A stretch of 64,000 nt of DNA from the NCBI GenBank assembly GCA_902597425.1, contig CACJXT010000001.1, positions 1-64,000 on the forward strand, given 5' to 3'. The position numbers and the translations under genes are program-made. The stretch is from an uncultured Pelagibacteraceae bacterium (GTDB taxonomy: Bacteria > Pseudomonadota > Alphaproteobacteria > Pelagibacterales > Pelagibacteraceae). The notes below the pieces were generated by a model. That model was not told where the DNA came from, did no database searches, and saw only the letters and a program-made list of their open reading frames with translations. How positions within the stretch are numbered: position 1 is the stretch's first letter; each line of letters begins with the position of its first letter. Below are positions 9,064 through 18,391 of the stretch, in pieces.

Positions 9064-9480
9064 TTATATTTTAATTGGTTCGTTTAATTCAACTTTGTAA
9101 CCATCTGGATCTTCGCAAAAAGCAATTACTCTTGTTCCATGTTTCATTGGACCTGGTTTACGAGTAATGTTAACTCCAAGCTTTGTAAGATCTTCACAAG
9201 CTTTATATACATCAGGAGTTTCTATGCAAATATGGCCCCATCCATTTCCTTTGTCGTATTCTTCTTTTTGATCCCAATTATGAGTTAATTCAAGACAGGG
9301 CGATTCATTTTCAAGTCCATAACCAATGAATGCATTAGTAAATTTTCCATCAGGATAATCAGTTTTTCTTAAAACTTTCATTCCCAAAGTTTTGCAATAA
9401 AAGTTAAAAGAAGTTTCTAAATCTTTTACTCTTATCATTGTGTGGGCCAATCTATACCCATCGTTTACATTTTTAGACAT
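9064..9480 (-). CDS. GloA-like VOC protein (lactoylglutathione lyase family)
   Basis: The 138-residue protein has the size and four metal-ligand positions of glyoxalase I: His in AHTMIRV (about residue 13), Glu in CLELTHNWD, His in GWGHICIE and Glu in GYKVELNEP. GloA isomerises the glutathione hemithioacetal of methylglyoxal. All four ligands are present, so it could be a true glyoxalase I, but placement between a Rieske oxygenase (8-base overlap) and a cupin also allows a pathway-specific isomerase or ring-cleavage role. A second GloA-like gene lies at 56237. Confidence 0.8.
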   Translation of the reverse strand: MSKNVNDGYRLAHTMIRVKDLETSFNFYCKTLGMKVLRKTDYPDGKFTNAFIGYGLENESPCLELTHNWDQKEEYDKGNGWGHICIETPDVYKACEDLTKLGVNITRKPGPMKHGTRVIAFCEDPDGYKVELNEPIKI

Positions 9481-10609
9481 TTTTTTTACCTTTCATTGTT
9501 TTTCTAGACTTCATAGTTGCTTGTATTATTAATTTTTGAAATTTTTGCACACCTTTTTCCCAGTGTGGAGACAATAACCCACCATCATTTGAGGCTGGTG
9601 ATGATCTTCCTTCTTGTAATCTTTCGCACATTTCATGATCTTCCTTATGTACACTCCACCATATCTTCTTTGTAATATCAATCTCTTCTTTAGACATAGA
9701 TTTTCCCTCTGTTGAGTATATTATTCTTTTTTGGCTTGTAATACTTGGTCCAATAGGAATATTTAAATATACACCTATTTGATTAGGATAATAAGTTCCA
9801 ATTATAAAGTTTGGAAACAAAGAAAGATATTTTGAAGATACCGATAAAGCATTACTATTTTTATTATCTTCTTTATCAACATTTACTCCACTTCCATAGC
9901 AAATGCCATCTACAATTGTATAATGATCTTTAAGAGGCTGATTGGTTGTTGTTTTGTGTACAAACTGAACATGGTAAGGTTCTATAAAATTTTCAATAAG
10001 AAATTTCCAATTAGTATTAATTTTTCCAAAATCTAAAGTTGCCGCATACTTTATTTTAGTTAAGTCTAAATCTTTAAATTTTGAAATTAAAGGCTTTGCA
10101 TATTCTTTAAATTTTTTTGCTTTTCCATTAATATTTACAAATATCCAATCATGCCAAATATGAATTCTTATTGGTTTTAGACCATGATTTTTAAAATTAA
10201 ATCCTTTGGGTTTATGTACATTTGTTCCTCCAATGTGTGGAGCGGCTTTTAAATTTCCTTGAAGATCATATGTCCAAGAATGATAAGGACATCGAATTAA
10301 CTTACCAATATTTTTTTTTTCATTTACTAATTTTAAACATCGATGACTACAAACATTATGAAAGGCCGTAATTTTATTGTCTTCGTTTTTAACAAGCAGG
10401 ATAGGTTTTCCAGCAATATAAACTGGAATAACATCTCCTACTTTTTTAAATTCGTGAGCAAAAGCTATAAATAGCCAACCATCGGCTAATGCAGTTTCAC
10501 ATTCTTTATCCCAAAATTCGTTATCAGTATATGATTTTGCTGGAAGTCCAAAAATTGTATTTGTATTTTTAGGGCTTTTAATTTTAACTGAAGTTTTAGT
10601 TTCAGACAT
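9473..10609 (-). CDS. Rieske non-heme iron oxygenase, alpha subunit
   Basis: The 378-residue oxygenase has a Rieske [2Fe-2S] site, C87-x-H89 and C107-x2-H110, and a mononuclear iron site in ENFIEPYHVQFVH with His213 and His218. The residue bridging the two centres, normally Asp in ring-hydroxylating dioxygenases, is Glu210 here (EPYH). From memory, Glu at this position is known in quaternary-amine oxygenases such as carnitine monooxygenase CntA. No ferredoxin-reductase gene is nearby, so electrons must come from elsewhere. It is the first gene of a minus-strand operon and is transcribed away from a second Rieske gene across 96 bases. Confidence 0.88.
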   Translation of the reverse strand: MSETKTSVKIKSPKNTNTIFGLPAKSYTDNEFWDKECETALADGWLFIAFAHEFKKVGDVIPVYIAGKPILLVKNEDNKITAFHNVCSHRCLKLVNEKKNIGKLIRCPYHSWTYDLQGNLKAAPHIGGTNVHKPKGFNFKNHGLKPIRIHIWHDWIFVNINGKAKKFKEYAKPLISKFKDLDLTKIKYAATLDFGKINTNWKFLIENFIEPYHVQFVHKTTTNQPLKDHYTIVDGICYGSGVNVDKEDNKNSNALSVSSKYLSLFPNFIIGTYYPNQIGVYLNIPIGPSITSQKRIIYSTEGKSMSKEEIDITKKIWWSVHKEDHEMCERLQEGRSSPASNDGGLLSPHWEKGVQKFQKLIIQATMKSRKTMKGKKNV

Positions 10610-10694
10610 TTATAGGTTCCTTCTTAATAAATGAAATCTATTTGCGATTTGTGAATATTACAATAAAATATATTATCGTTAATTATGGGATTTT

Positions 10695-10701
10695 AAGGAG
10701 G
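10695..10701 (+). promoter_or_regulatory. Shine-Dalgarno site fixing a TTG start
   Basis: AAGGAGG lies 4 bases before TTG 10706. The only nearby ATG (10685) runs into TAA after two codons, so TTG is the credible start of the second Rieske gene. Confidence 0.7.
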
Positions 10702-10705
10702 TCAA

Positions 10706-12052
10706 TTGGTTAGTTCAAACAACAATATCTATAAAGGCTATGGTCAAGCTAAACCAGTTGGTTATGATAAAGAAATTTCACACACAGATTATGGCACTCC
10801 CTGTGGTGAATATCTAAGAAGATATTGGCATCCAGTTGCTTTAACTTCAGAAGTAAGCACTACTCCTATGCAAATAAAAATTCTTGGTGAAGATTTGGTA
10901 ATTTTTAAAACCACTCAAAATAAAATAGGGCTAGTCCACAAAAACTGTCCTCACAGAAGAGCATCTTTAGTTTATGGAAAATGTGAGTCTAACGGTATTA
11001 GATGTTGTTATCATGGATGGCTTTTTTCTACAGACGGAGAAATTTTAGAAACTCCTGGTGAACATTCAAATTCAAAACAGGCAGAGCAAGTAAGAAAAAA
11101 ATTTAAATTAGGAGCATATCCAATAAAAGAATTTAATGGAATTGTATTTGCCTATATGGGCCCACCAGAAAAAACTCCTGAATTTCCTCATTACGATGCT
11201 TATGAGATTTCTGGAATTACAAGAAGACCATATAAAATTAATTATAATTGTAATTGGATACAGGTTCTTGATGCAATTATGGATCCAGTTCATACATCTT
11301 TTTTACATGGTCAAAGTTCTGGAATACAATTTTCAGAAGGTTTTGCAGAAGTAGGTGAGTTAGAGTTTTTTGAAAGAGGAATTCAATATCTTGGATGCAA
11401 TACTCGACGTGTAGATGACAATGTTTGGGTTAGAGTTAACGAATTAATATTGCCCAATTTTACTCAAGCAGGATCTGCTTTTGCTGCTGATGGAACTAAG
11501 TCTCGTTATTTTGGACGTAGTTCATTTACTCGATGGGTAGTTCCTGTAGATGATAATCACTGCATTGCATTAGCATGGGGTAATTTTGGTGAAAGAGGTG
11601 ATCCGATAGAACACAACACCAAAGAAGGATGTGAGAGAATTGAGGCTGGCGAAATTATGGATAGAACTTGGGAAGAAAAACAAAAAAGACCTGGTGATGC
11701 AGAAGCTGTAGAAGGAATGGGCTCTATTAGTGCGCATAAAGGAGAACATCTAATGCCAACTGATTATGGAGTTATGGTTTATAGACGTCGTATAAGAACA
11801 TTAGCAAAAAATTTAAAAAAAGGTAAAGAACCACCACAGCCTCAACAAAAAAAAGGAGATATAATAAGAACCAATGGACAAGACACAATATTAAGAGTAC
11901 CCAAACGAAATATTGATGATCGTAAATTTATCAAATCAATTGGATCAGCTGTTATGAAAATGCAATTTGGTGCAGAAAAAATGCCAATAAAAGATCGAGA
12001 CAATCATATTATAAATAAATTAACCAATATGGAAAAGAACGGAGCATTTTGA
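10706..12052 (+). CDS. Rieske oxygenase, phthalate-dioxygenase/demethylase type
   Basis: This 448-residue oxygenase begins at a TTG codon behind a strong ribosome-binding site. The Rieske ligands are C81-x-H83 and C100-x2-H103. The mononuclear iron site reads MDPVHTSFLHG with Asp193, His196 and His201, the standard bridging Asp, unlike the neighbouring divergent oxygenase. Length and motif spacing resemble the single-component oxygenases of phthalate 4,5-dioxygenase and vanillate O-demethylase, which hydroxylate or demethylate aromatic acids. The next gene overlaps it by 4 bases. No reductase gene is present in the window. Confidence 0.88.
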   Translation: MVSSNNNIYKGYGQAKPVGYDKEISHTDYGTPCGEYLRRYWHPVALTSEVSTTPMQIKILGEDLVIFKTTQNKIGLVHKNCPHRRASLVYGKCESNGIRCCYHGWLFSTDGEILETPGEHSNSKQAEQVRKKFKLGAYPIKEFNGIVFAYMGPPEKTPEFPHYDAYEISGITRRPYKINYNCNWIQVLDAIMDPVHTSFLHGQSSGIQFSEGFAEVGELEFFERGIQYLGCNTRRVDDNVWVRVNELILPNFTQAGSAFAADGTKSRYFGRSSFTRWVVPVDDNHCIALAWGNFGERGDPIEHNTKEGCERIEAGEIMDRTWEEKQKRPGDAEAVEGMGSISAHKGEHLMPTDYGVMVYRRRIRTLAKNLKKGKEPPQPQQKKGDIIRTNGQDTILRVPKRNIDDRKFIKSIGSAVMKMQFGAEKMPIKDRDNHIINKLTNMEKNGAF

Positions 12053-13077
12053 AAAATAATAAAAAAATTAAAATTCATGTTAAAAATAATCATTGGGCTC
12101 CTGGTTCTTTTCCAACTGATGCTGAAGGTGAAAAGAATTTTACAATAACCAAAGAACATTTTGATGAAGTTTTAAAAAATGAACAAGAAATAAAAGATAA
12201 AGTTGAGATTTTTATTGATTGGGATGAAGACAACTTTATTTCATCAATGTCAAACTCAGATGCCTTAATTGCTTGGAATTTTCCAAAATCAAATCTTAAA
12301 AAAATTGCTCCGGATTTAAAATGGATTCATTGTGTTTCTGCCGGGGTTGAACATTTGCTTCCTTTGGACTGGATGTATGATGGTTTGGTATTAACCAATA
12401 GTAGTGGTGTACATTCAAAAAAAGCAGGCGAATATGGCTTAATGAGTGTTTTAATGCTTCAAAATCACATGACAAAAATTATTACAAATCAAAAGAATAA
12501 AAAATTTATATCTTTATTCAGCAATCCAATAGCAGGAAAAACCATTGTTGTAGTTGGCACAGGTTCTCTTGGATCATCAATGATAAAACTTGTTGCTCCA
12601 CTTGGTGCAAACGTTATTGGAGTAAATAGAAAAGGAAAAATGGTTGAAGGATGTTCAAAGGTTGTCACAACAGATAAAATTGACAGTGTTTTACCTGAAG
12701 CAGATATTTTATATCTGGCTCTTCCTGAAACTTCGGAAACTAAAAACTTAATAAATCATAAGCGATTAAATTTACTTAAATCTTCCTGTGGAGTTGTTAA
12801 TATTGGTCGACAATCAGCAATGGATTATGAAGCATTATGTGAAAAATTAAATAAAGATGAATTGGCTGGAGCAATACTTGATGTATTTACACATGAGCCA
12901 ATTGAAACAAATTCAAAACTTTGGAATACGCCAAACCTTGTAATTACTCCACATGTGTCTTCTGATGATCATGGAAACTACGTAAAAATGACGCTTGATT
13001 TATTTTTAAAAAACTTAAAACTTTTTCTTTTAAATAAAGAGCTTGTTAATAAAATTGATAAAAATTTAGGTTACTGA
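12049..13077 (+). CDS. D-2-hydroxyacid dehydrogenase family protein
   Basis: The 342-residue protein has the NAD-binding segment VVVGTGSLGSSMIKL (about 166-180) and the substrate-domain signatures of D-isomer 2-hydroxyacid dehydrogenases: NIGRQSAMD with the catalytic Arg, the Glu of the relay in FTHEPIE and TPHVSS with the catalytic His near residue 304. It reduces 2-oxo acids or oxidises hydroxyacids. Translation probably begins at TTG 12049, which overlaps the TGA of the Rieske gene; GGAG stands 5 bases before it. Overlap with the oxygenase gene indicates a shared pathway. Confidence 0.85.
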   Translation: MKNNKKIKIHVKNNHWAPGSFPTDAEGEKNFTITKEHFDEVLKNEQEIKDKVEIFIDWDEDNFISSMSNSDALIAWNFPKSNLKKIAPDLKWIHCVSAGVEHLLPLDWMYDGLVLTNSSGVHSKKAGEYGLMSVLMLQNHMTKIITNQKNKKFISLFSNPIAGKTIVVVGTGSLGSSMIKLVAPLGANVIGVNRKGKMVEGCSKVVTTDKIDSVLPEADILYLALPETSETKNLINHKRLNLLKSSCGVVNIGRQSAMDYEALCEKLNKDELAGAILDVFTHEPIETNSKLWNTPNLVITPHVSSDDHGNYVKMTLDLFLKNLKLFLLNKELVNKIDKNLGY

Positions 13078-13082
13078 AATTT

Positions 13083-14054
13083 TTAACGTTTGTATTCAAC
13101 GAATTTTTTCAAAGATTTATTTAAAAACTTTTCATAAACAAAGTCCTTATTTTTAAATTTTAAACATCCATTTAAAAAGGATTGGTTCATTTTAAAATCG
13201 TAAGAAGGTTCAAAGAAAAAAGGAATAGACATTCTTTTTGTTTTATTCCAAAGAACTCTGTGATTAGTTGCTTTAAATTTATTTTTACTTAAAAATTGAA
13301 GAGCTAAACCTGTGTTTACTATTAATGCATTTTTATTAGATGGTATGTCGTACCATTTTTTATTTTTTCTATTTTGAACTTGTAAACCACCTTTTTTATC
13401 TTGATATAAAATAGTAAAAATTCCACTATCTACATGAGTTTCACACCCTAAAGCAACGCCATCTTGTTTAGATATTTCCACAGGTTTTGATTGTTTAGGG
13501 TAATAATTAAATCTTAAAGTACTTAAAGTTTTAATTCTCGAAAAAGCAAGTTTAGAATTATTTATATCTTTGTCATAAAGTTTAATGATACTTTTAAACA
13601 AAGTTTCTCCCAAGGTAAAAATTTCATCAAAATATTTTGATAATATTTTAATTGATTTTCTATCAAAAGATTTGTTTAGATTTAAATATTCAATGTATTG
13701 TTTTTTTTTAGTAGCTGCATATTTTTTTGTTATTTTTAAATCACCAATATCTAAACCTTCTTTTCCATTAACATCATTTGGAAAATAGCCTCTGTAAATA
13801 TTTTTATTTTTATTGTTCCACTTTTTAGGAGATAATTTTTTTTTATTTCTTTCAGATGAATTAAAAAATTTATTACCAACATTACAAATATTTTTAATAT
13901 TTTTTTTATTAATTCCATGACCTATAACCTGAAAAAAGCCAATATTCATACAAGCTTCTTTAATTTTATTAATGGTCTCAATTGATTTATTTGAATTGAA
14001 ATCTTGATTAATTATTGAAGAAATATTGATAGTAGGGATTAAATTTTTGGCCAT
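13083..14054 (-). CDS. Fe(II)/2-oxoglutarate dioxygenase, isopenicillin-N-synthase family
   Basis: The 323-residue protein has the N-terminal DIOX_N segment IGFFQVIGHGI (about 36-46) and the jelly-roll core with the iron ligands His and Asp in CETHVDSGIFTILYQD, the distal His in ATNHRVLW, and the Arg-x-Ser pair (KRMSIPFFFEP) that binds 2-oxoglutarate. Members hydroxylate, desaturate or form rings in diverse small molecules; GA-oxidase-like and ethylene-forming-like enzymes share this pattern. Its start adjoins the stop of the downstream-lying transporter gene (14055), so the two are co-transcribed. The substrate is not evident. Confidence 0.85.
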   Translation of the reverse strand: MAKNLIPTINISSIINQDFNSNKSIETINKIKEACMNIGFFQVIGHGINKKNIKNICNVGNKFFNSSERNKKKLSPKKWNNKNKNIYRGYFPNDVNGKEGLDIGDLKITKKYAATKKKQYIEYLNLNKSFDRKSIKILSKYFDEIFTLGETLFKSIIKLYDKDINNSKLAFSRIKTLSTLRFNYYPKQSKPVEISKQDGVALGCETHVDSGIFTILYQDKKGGLQVQNRKNKKWYDIPSNKNALIVNTGLALQFLSKNKFKATNHRVLWNKTKRMSIPFFFEPSYDFKMNQSFLNGCLKFKNKDFVYEKFLNKSLKKFVEYKR

Positions 14055-15005
14055 CTATCTTAAAGGTTTGTCTGTAACAATAGATTGATCTTGAGCTTTT
14101 TCACGCACAAAAATGTAAATACCACTAGATACAATTATTAATATTCCAATAACTGTATTTAATTTTGGTATTTCATTAAAATATATCCAACCTATCAATG
14201 GTGCCCATAATAAAATTGAATATTCAAAAGGTGAAACTACAGCAGGAGACGCTATGCTATAAGCTTTAAACAAAAGAATAAAAGCAATACTAGCTGTCAT
14301 TCCGGTTGCAAACATAAATAAAATACTAGATTTTAAATCTACAAACCACTCTCTAAAGATAAATTGGTAAGCAGGATGGTCTATGGTATTGTATTGGCCA
14401 TCTCCAATTATAAAGTAAAAAATAGTACTAAAAATTATTGCTCCTGAATAAAAAGTAAATGTTTGAGTATAAACACTATCTTTGTCAGAGGTTTTTTTAA
14501 TAATTATCATTGATAGCGAATAACAGAATGCACATAAAATAGGCAACAAACTTAAATAGTTAAAATTACTAAAATCAGGGTTTAATGTTATATATACTCC
14601 GATAAAGCCTACAACTATTGCAGACCATCTTCTTAGTCCTATTTCTTCATCTAAAAAAAAATGTGCAAATATTGTAATTAAAAAAGGAGTAACAAAGAAT
14701 AATGTTGTAGCAAATCCTAAAGGTAATACAGTTAATGAAATATAAAAAGAGCTAAATCCAAAAAAGAAAAGAATTACACGACAAAAAGTTAAGAGCGGAT
14801 ATTGAGTTTTAAACACTATTGGTCTTTTTGTAAGTTTTAAAAATGTTAAAAGAAGTAAAAAACTTACTATGGTTCTTATTAAATAAACTTCATAAAGCGA
14901 CACAAAACTAAAGATGTATTTCATAATCCCGTCCTGCACAGAAAAAACCATCATTGCCAGTAATATGAGAATTATTCCTTTTGGATTATTATTTTTTCTA
15001 GACAT
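14055..15005 (-). CDS. DMT-family (EamA) transporter
   Basis: This 316-residue membrane protein has about ten hydrophobic helices arranged as two EamA repeats (about 10-140 and 150-295), the standard layout of drug/metabolite exporters such as RhaT- or YdcZ-like proteins. The C-terminus is charged and short. It directly precedes the 2-oxoglutarate dioxygenase gene without an intergenic base, so it may move that enzyme's substrate or product across the inner membrane. The transported compound cannot be inferred. Confidence 0.85.
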   Translation of the reverse strand: MSRKNNNPKGIILILLAMMVFSVQDGIMKYIFSFVSLYEVYLIRTIVSFLLLLTFLKLTKRPIVFKTQYPLLTFCRVILFFFGFSSFYISLTVLPLGFATTLFFVTPFLITIFAHFFLDEEIGLRRWSAIVVGFIGVYITLNPDFSNFNYLSLLPILCAFCYSLSMIIIKKTSDKDSVYTQTFTFYSGAIIFSTIFYFIIGDGQYNTIDHPAYQFIFREWFVDLKSSILFMFATGMTASIAFILLFKAYSIASPAVVSPFEYSILLWAPLIGWIYFNEIPKLNTVIGILIIVSSGIYIFVREKAQDQSIVTDKPLR

Positions 15006-15067
15006 TCGCCCCTATATCATAGATTTTTTCTTCTTTATATTTTTATTAATTATGTAATATTAAATTC

Positions 15068-16057
15068 ATGATTTCAGATGAAGATAAAATAATGATGGAA
15101 ACTCTATATTGGTGGGGAATCCCAACTTTATTTAGATGCAAGAATGATCCTGATCCTAAAAACTGTGATATTGCTTTAGTAGGAGTACCTCACAGTACCG
15201 GAAATGGAACAACAGAAAGAGATCAGCATTTAGGACCAAGAGCTGTTAGAAATATTTCAGCAATGTTAAGAAGGTCTCATTTTGATTATAAAATTGACCC
15301 ATGGAAACAAAACAAAATTCATGATTTAGGCGACGTTCCTTTTCCCGAAGCAAATGACAATGAAAAATGTATTGAAAGAATTTCAAGTTTTTATGATCAT
15401 ATTGAAAAAGCTGAAAAGCCAGTTGTGTCTATTGGAGGAGATCATTCAATAACTGGAGGGATTATTCAAAGTTTGGCAAAAAAAAATTCAAAATTAACTA
15501 AAGGGAAAAAGATAACTCTTGTACATTTTGATGCACACACAGATTGTTATGAAAAACTAGATCATTTTTTAGGTGCAAAAAAATCAGCGGCACATTGGGC
15601 TTCATACTTAGTAAAACAAGGGAATGTTGATCCAACAACTAGCACACAAATAGGAATAAGAGGGAATCCTAGAACTTTAGATTGGTTGCAGGCAAGTTAT
15701 GATATCGGCTATCAAGTAATAACTATGGATGAGTATAAAGAACTTGGGCATGAAAAGTGTTCTAAAATGATTTTGGACAGATTAGGAGATAACCCGATTT
15801 ATGTTACCTTTGATCTTGATTGTTTAGATACAACTGTTGCACCAGGAACAGCAAATTTAGAACCAGCTTTTAGAGGTTTTAATATCGATGAAGCTAGAAA
15901 ACTTATACAAAGTTTAAAAGGTAAAAATGTAATAGGAGGAGATGTAGCGTGCTTAATGCCTACAAAAGATAATCCAAATCAAATTACATCAATGGTTGCA
16001 GCATCTATAATGTTTGAAGTTATTTGTTTAATTAGTCTTAATTTAAATAATAAATGA
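15068..16057 (+). CDS. agmatinase/ureohydrolase family protein
   Basis: The 329-residue enzyme has the binuclear manganese signatures of the arginase superfamily: SIGGDHSITGG (about 122-132), HFDAHTD (about 153-159) and FDLDCLDTTVAPG (about 246-258). These enzymes hydrolyse guanidino compounds to an amine and urea; agmatine, guanidinobutyrate, guanidinopropionate and free guanidine are known substrates in the family. Its stop overlaps the start of a PhyH dioxygenase by 4 bases, which suggests that a hydroxylation step is linked to the hydrolysis. No arginine decarboxylase or urease gene is nearby. Confidence 0.88.
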   Translation: MISDEDKIMMETLYWWGIPTLFRCKNDPDPKNCDIALVGVPHSTGNGTTERDQHLGPRAVRNISAMLRRSHFDYKIDPWKQNKIHDLGDVPFPEANDNEKCIERISSFYDHIEKAEKPVVSIGGDHSITGGIIQSLAKKNSKLTKGKKITLVHFDAHTDCYEKLDHFLGAKKSAAHWASYLVKQGNVDPTTSTQIGIRGNPRTLDWLQASYDIGYQVITMDEYKELGHEKCSKMILDRLGDNPIYVTFDLDCLDTTVAPGTANLEPAFRGFNIDEARKLIQSLKGKNVIGGDVACLMPTKDNPNQITSMVAASIMFEVICLISLNLNNK

Positions 16058-16824
16058 AACTTAATGAAGACCAGCTTAAAGCAGTACATGACCAAGGATA
16101 TGTTATTCTATCAGATTGGTTTTCAAATGAAGAAGTAAATAATCTTCGTAAAGAAATGACAACGGTCTTTAATGAAAAGACCGAAGCTAATGTTGTTGAA
16201 AAATCTTCTGGTGAGGTTCGCACTGCGATGGGCTTACATCTTAGAAGCAAGGTTTTTGATGAATTAACACGGCATCCTAAATTTTTTGAACCTGCTAGTC
16301 AGATACGTGGCAATAATCTTTATATTCAACAGACAAAAATTAATGTCAAAGCAGCCTTTACAGGTGAAGTTTGGCAATGGCATTATGATTTTGCAACCCA
16401 TTCTGGAGAAGATGGAGTGCCTAAACCGTTAGCTTTAAATTTACATGTTTTTCTTGATGATGTGACCGAATTCAATGGTCCTCTTTTTTTTATTCCTAAA
16501 TCTCATAAATATGGTTCTGTGCCATCAAAACTCGATATAGTCACTACGAGTTATCCATTATGGACTGTTGATCAACAGACTGTAAAAAAACTTGTAAAAG
16601 AAAATGGAATTGTGTCAGCACGTGGTAAAGCTGGCACGGCAGTTATTTTTGTAGATAACTTAGTTCATGGTTCTGCACAGAATATGTCTCCCATGGATAG
16701 AGCAATTTTTTCAGCTATTCTTAATCCGTGTGAAAATGCTCAAACCAAATTTGCTCGACCAGAATACAAACATGGAAGAAATTTTAAACCTATTGTTTCT
16801 TCATCTAATGTTAGTTTAAAATAA
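16054..16824 (+). CDS. PhyH-family Fe(II)/2-oxoglutarate dioxygenase
   Basis: The 256-residue protein has the PhyH fold pattern with the iron ligands His and Asp in WQWHYDFATHSG (about 109-120), a distal His in NLVHGSAQN and a following Arg. The AFTGEVWQWHYD and NGPLFFIPKSHK segments recall ectoine hydroxylase and related free-amino-acid hydroxylases. It overlaps the ureohydrolase gene by 4 bases (co-translation) and overlaps the 3' end of the convergent GMC gene by 14 bases. A substrate carrying a guanidino or amino acid group is inferred from the neighbour only. Confidence 0.85.
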   Translation: MKLNEDQLKAVHDQGYVILSDWFSNEEVNNLRKEMTTVFNEKTEANVVEKSSGEVRTAMGLHLRSKVFDELTRHPKFFEPASQIRGNNLYIQQTKINVKAAFTGEVWQWHYDFATHSGEDGVPKPLALNLHVFLDDVTEFNGPLFFIPKSHKYGSVPSKLDIVTTSYPLWTVDQQTVKKLVKENGIVSARGKAGTAVIFVDNLVHGSAQNMSPMDRAIFSAILNPCENAQTKFARPEYKHGRNFKPIVSSSNVSLK

Positions 16825-18391
16825 GATCAGAGGCTTTTTCTGCAATCATTAGGGTAGGGGCGTTTAAATTTGCACTGGGAATTTCAGGCATAACTGATGC
16901 ATCCACTACTCTTAAATTTTGTATTCCTTTTACTTTTAAATTTTCATCAACTACAGCCATATCATCTATACCCATTTTACAAGTTCCGCATGGATGATAA
17001 GCAGTTTCTGCATTAGATCTAATGTAGTCATTTAATTCATCATCACTTTGTTTGTCTGATCCTGGACCAACTTCTTTTCCCGCATGTTTTGCTAAAGAAG
17101 GTTGTGATAATATTTTTCTTGCAAGATGAATACATTCTCTTGTTTGTTTTAAATCATCTTCGTCTTCTAGATAATTAAATAATATTTTAGGATAATCGTA
17201 AGGATCTGATGAATTAAGAGTGATAGTTCCTCTACTTCTTGGATGGTTAGGACTTGCATGTAATTGATAACCGTGAGAACTCGGATTGACCAAACCGTGA
17301 TTAATTACAAATGATGGAAAAAAATGAAACTGTATATTTGGCATTTCTCTTTCAGGTGAAGATTTTGCAAATCCTCCAGCTTCTAAATATGATTGTGAGC
17401 AAGGACCAGATTTAGATAAAAACCATTGAATTCCAGCTAGTACTTTTGGAACTAACTTAGTATATGTATAAAGAGTATCTGGAGTTTTGCATTCCTGCAT
17501 AATATATGTTTCCAAATGATCTTGAAGGTTTTTTCCAACACCTTTTAAATCATGAACAACATTAATTCCTTTTTCCTTTAAATGATTTGCATTTCCAACT
17601 CCTGAAATCATTAACAACTGAGGTGAATTAATTGAGCCGCCACTTAATATTAATTCTTTATCCGCGTAAATTTTTTCAACTTTATTTTTAATTTTTACTT
17701 CAATACCGATAGCTTTTTTCCCATCAAAAATAATTTTTTCTACAAATGAATTCGAAAAAATACTTAAATTTTTTCTATTTTTTACAGGATTTAAATAATA
17801 TCTGGATACGCTTGCTCTTTCACCATTATGAATAGTAGTATCAAACATTCCAAACCCCTCTTGATGTTCTCCATTCATATCTGGATTAATTTTATGCCCT
17901 GCTTCTGAGGCTGCTCCTATAAAAGCATTAAATAATGGATTATCATTTTTTGATTGATTAACAGGAAGCAATCCAAAAGAACCTCTATATTGATTTTCAC
18001 CACCTGACCAACTCTCGATTTTTTTAAAATAAGGAAGAATTTTTTCATATGACCAAGATTTTAATCCAAAATTTTCCCATCTTTCGTAATCATTTCTATT
18101 TCCTCTAACAAAAACCATTCCGTTATGTGCTGAGCATCCTCCGATCATTTTTCCTCTTGGACAAAATAATCTCCTATTATTTAAATAGGGCTCAGGTTCA
18201 GAATAATATTTCCAGTTATATTTTGGATCATGCATTGTATACAGTAAGGCCAATGGCATTTTAACTTTCCAAATATCGCTCGGGTTGCCAGCTTCAATTA
18301 CTGCAATTTTATTATTTTGATTTTCTGATAGTCTGTTTGCTAAGACACATCCAGCAGATCCAGCTCCAATAACTATATAATCAAATTTCAT
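16811..18391 (-). CDS. GMC oxidoreductase, choline-dehydrogenase-like
   Basis: The 526-residue flavoprotein has the N-terminal FAD motif YIVIGAGSAGCVLANRL (about 4-20), the GMC signature GKMIGGCSAHNGMVFVRG (about 80-97), the ILSGGSINSPQLLMISG signature (about 250) and a C-terminal catalytic His region (AYHPCGTCKMG). It oxidises primary alcohols with FAD; choline, polyethylene glycol and similar alcohols are known family substrates. It is the last gene of a TauD / HD / GMC operon, overlapping the HD gene by 4 bases, so an alcohol or aldehyde intermediate of that pathway is the likely substrate. No betaine aldehyde dehydrogenase is adjacent. Confidence 0.87.
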   Translation of the reverse strand: MKFDYIVIGAGSAGCVLANRLSENQNNKIAVIEAGNPSDIWKVKMPLALLYTMHDPKYNWKYYSEPEPYLNNRRLFCPRGKMIGGCSAHNGMVFVRGNRNDYERWENFGLKSWSYEKILPYFKKIESWSGGENQYRGSFGLLPVNQSKNDNPLFNAFIGAASEAGHKINPDMNGEHQEGFGMFDTTIHNGERASVSRYYLNPVKNRKNLSIFSNSFVEKIIFDGKKAIGIEVKIKNKVEKIYADKELILSGGSINSPQLLMISGVGNANHLKEKGINVVHDLKGVGKNLQDHLETYIMQECKTPDTLYTYTKLVPKVLAGIQWFLSKSGPCSQSYLEAGGFAKSSPEREMPNIQFHFFPSFVINHGLVNPSSHGYQLHASPNHPRSRGTITLNSSDPYDYPKILFNYLEDEDDLKQTRECIHLARKILSQPSLAKHAGKEVGPGSDKQSDDELNDYIRSNAETAYHPCGTCKMGIDDMAVVDENLKVKGIQNLRVVDASVMPEIPSANLNAPTLMIAEKASDLILN

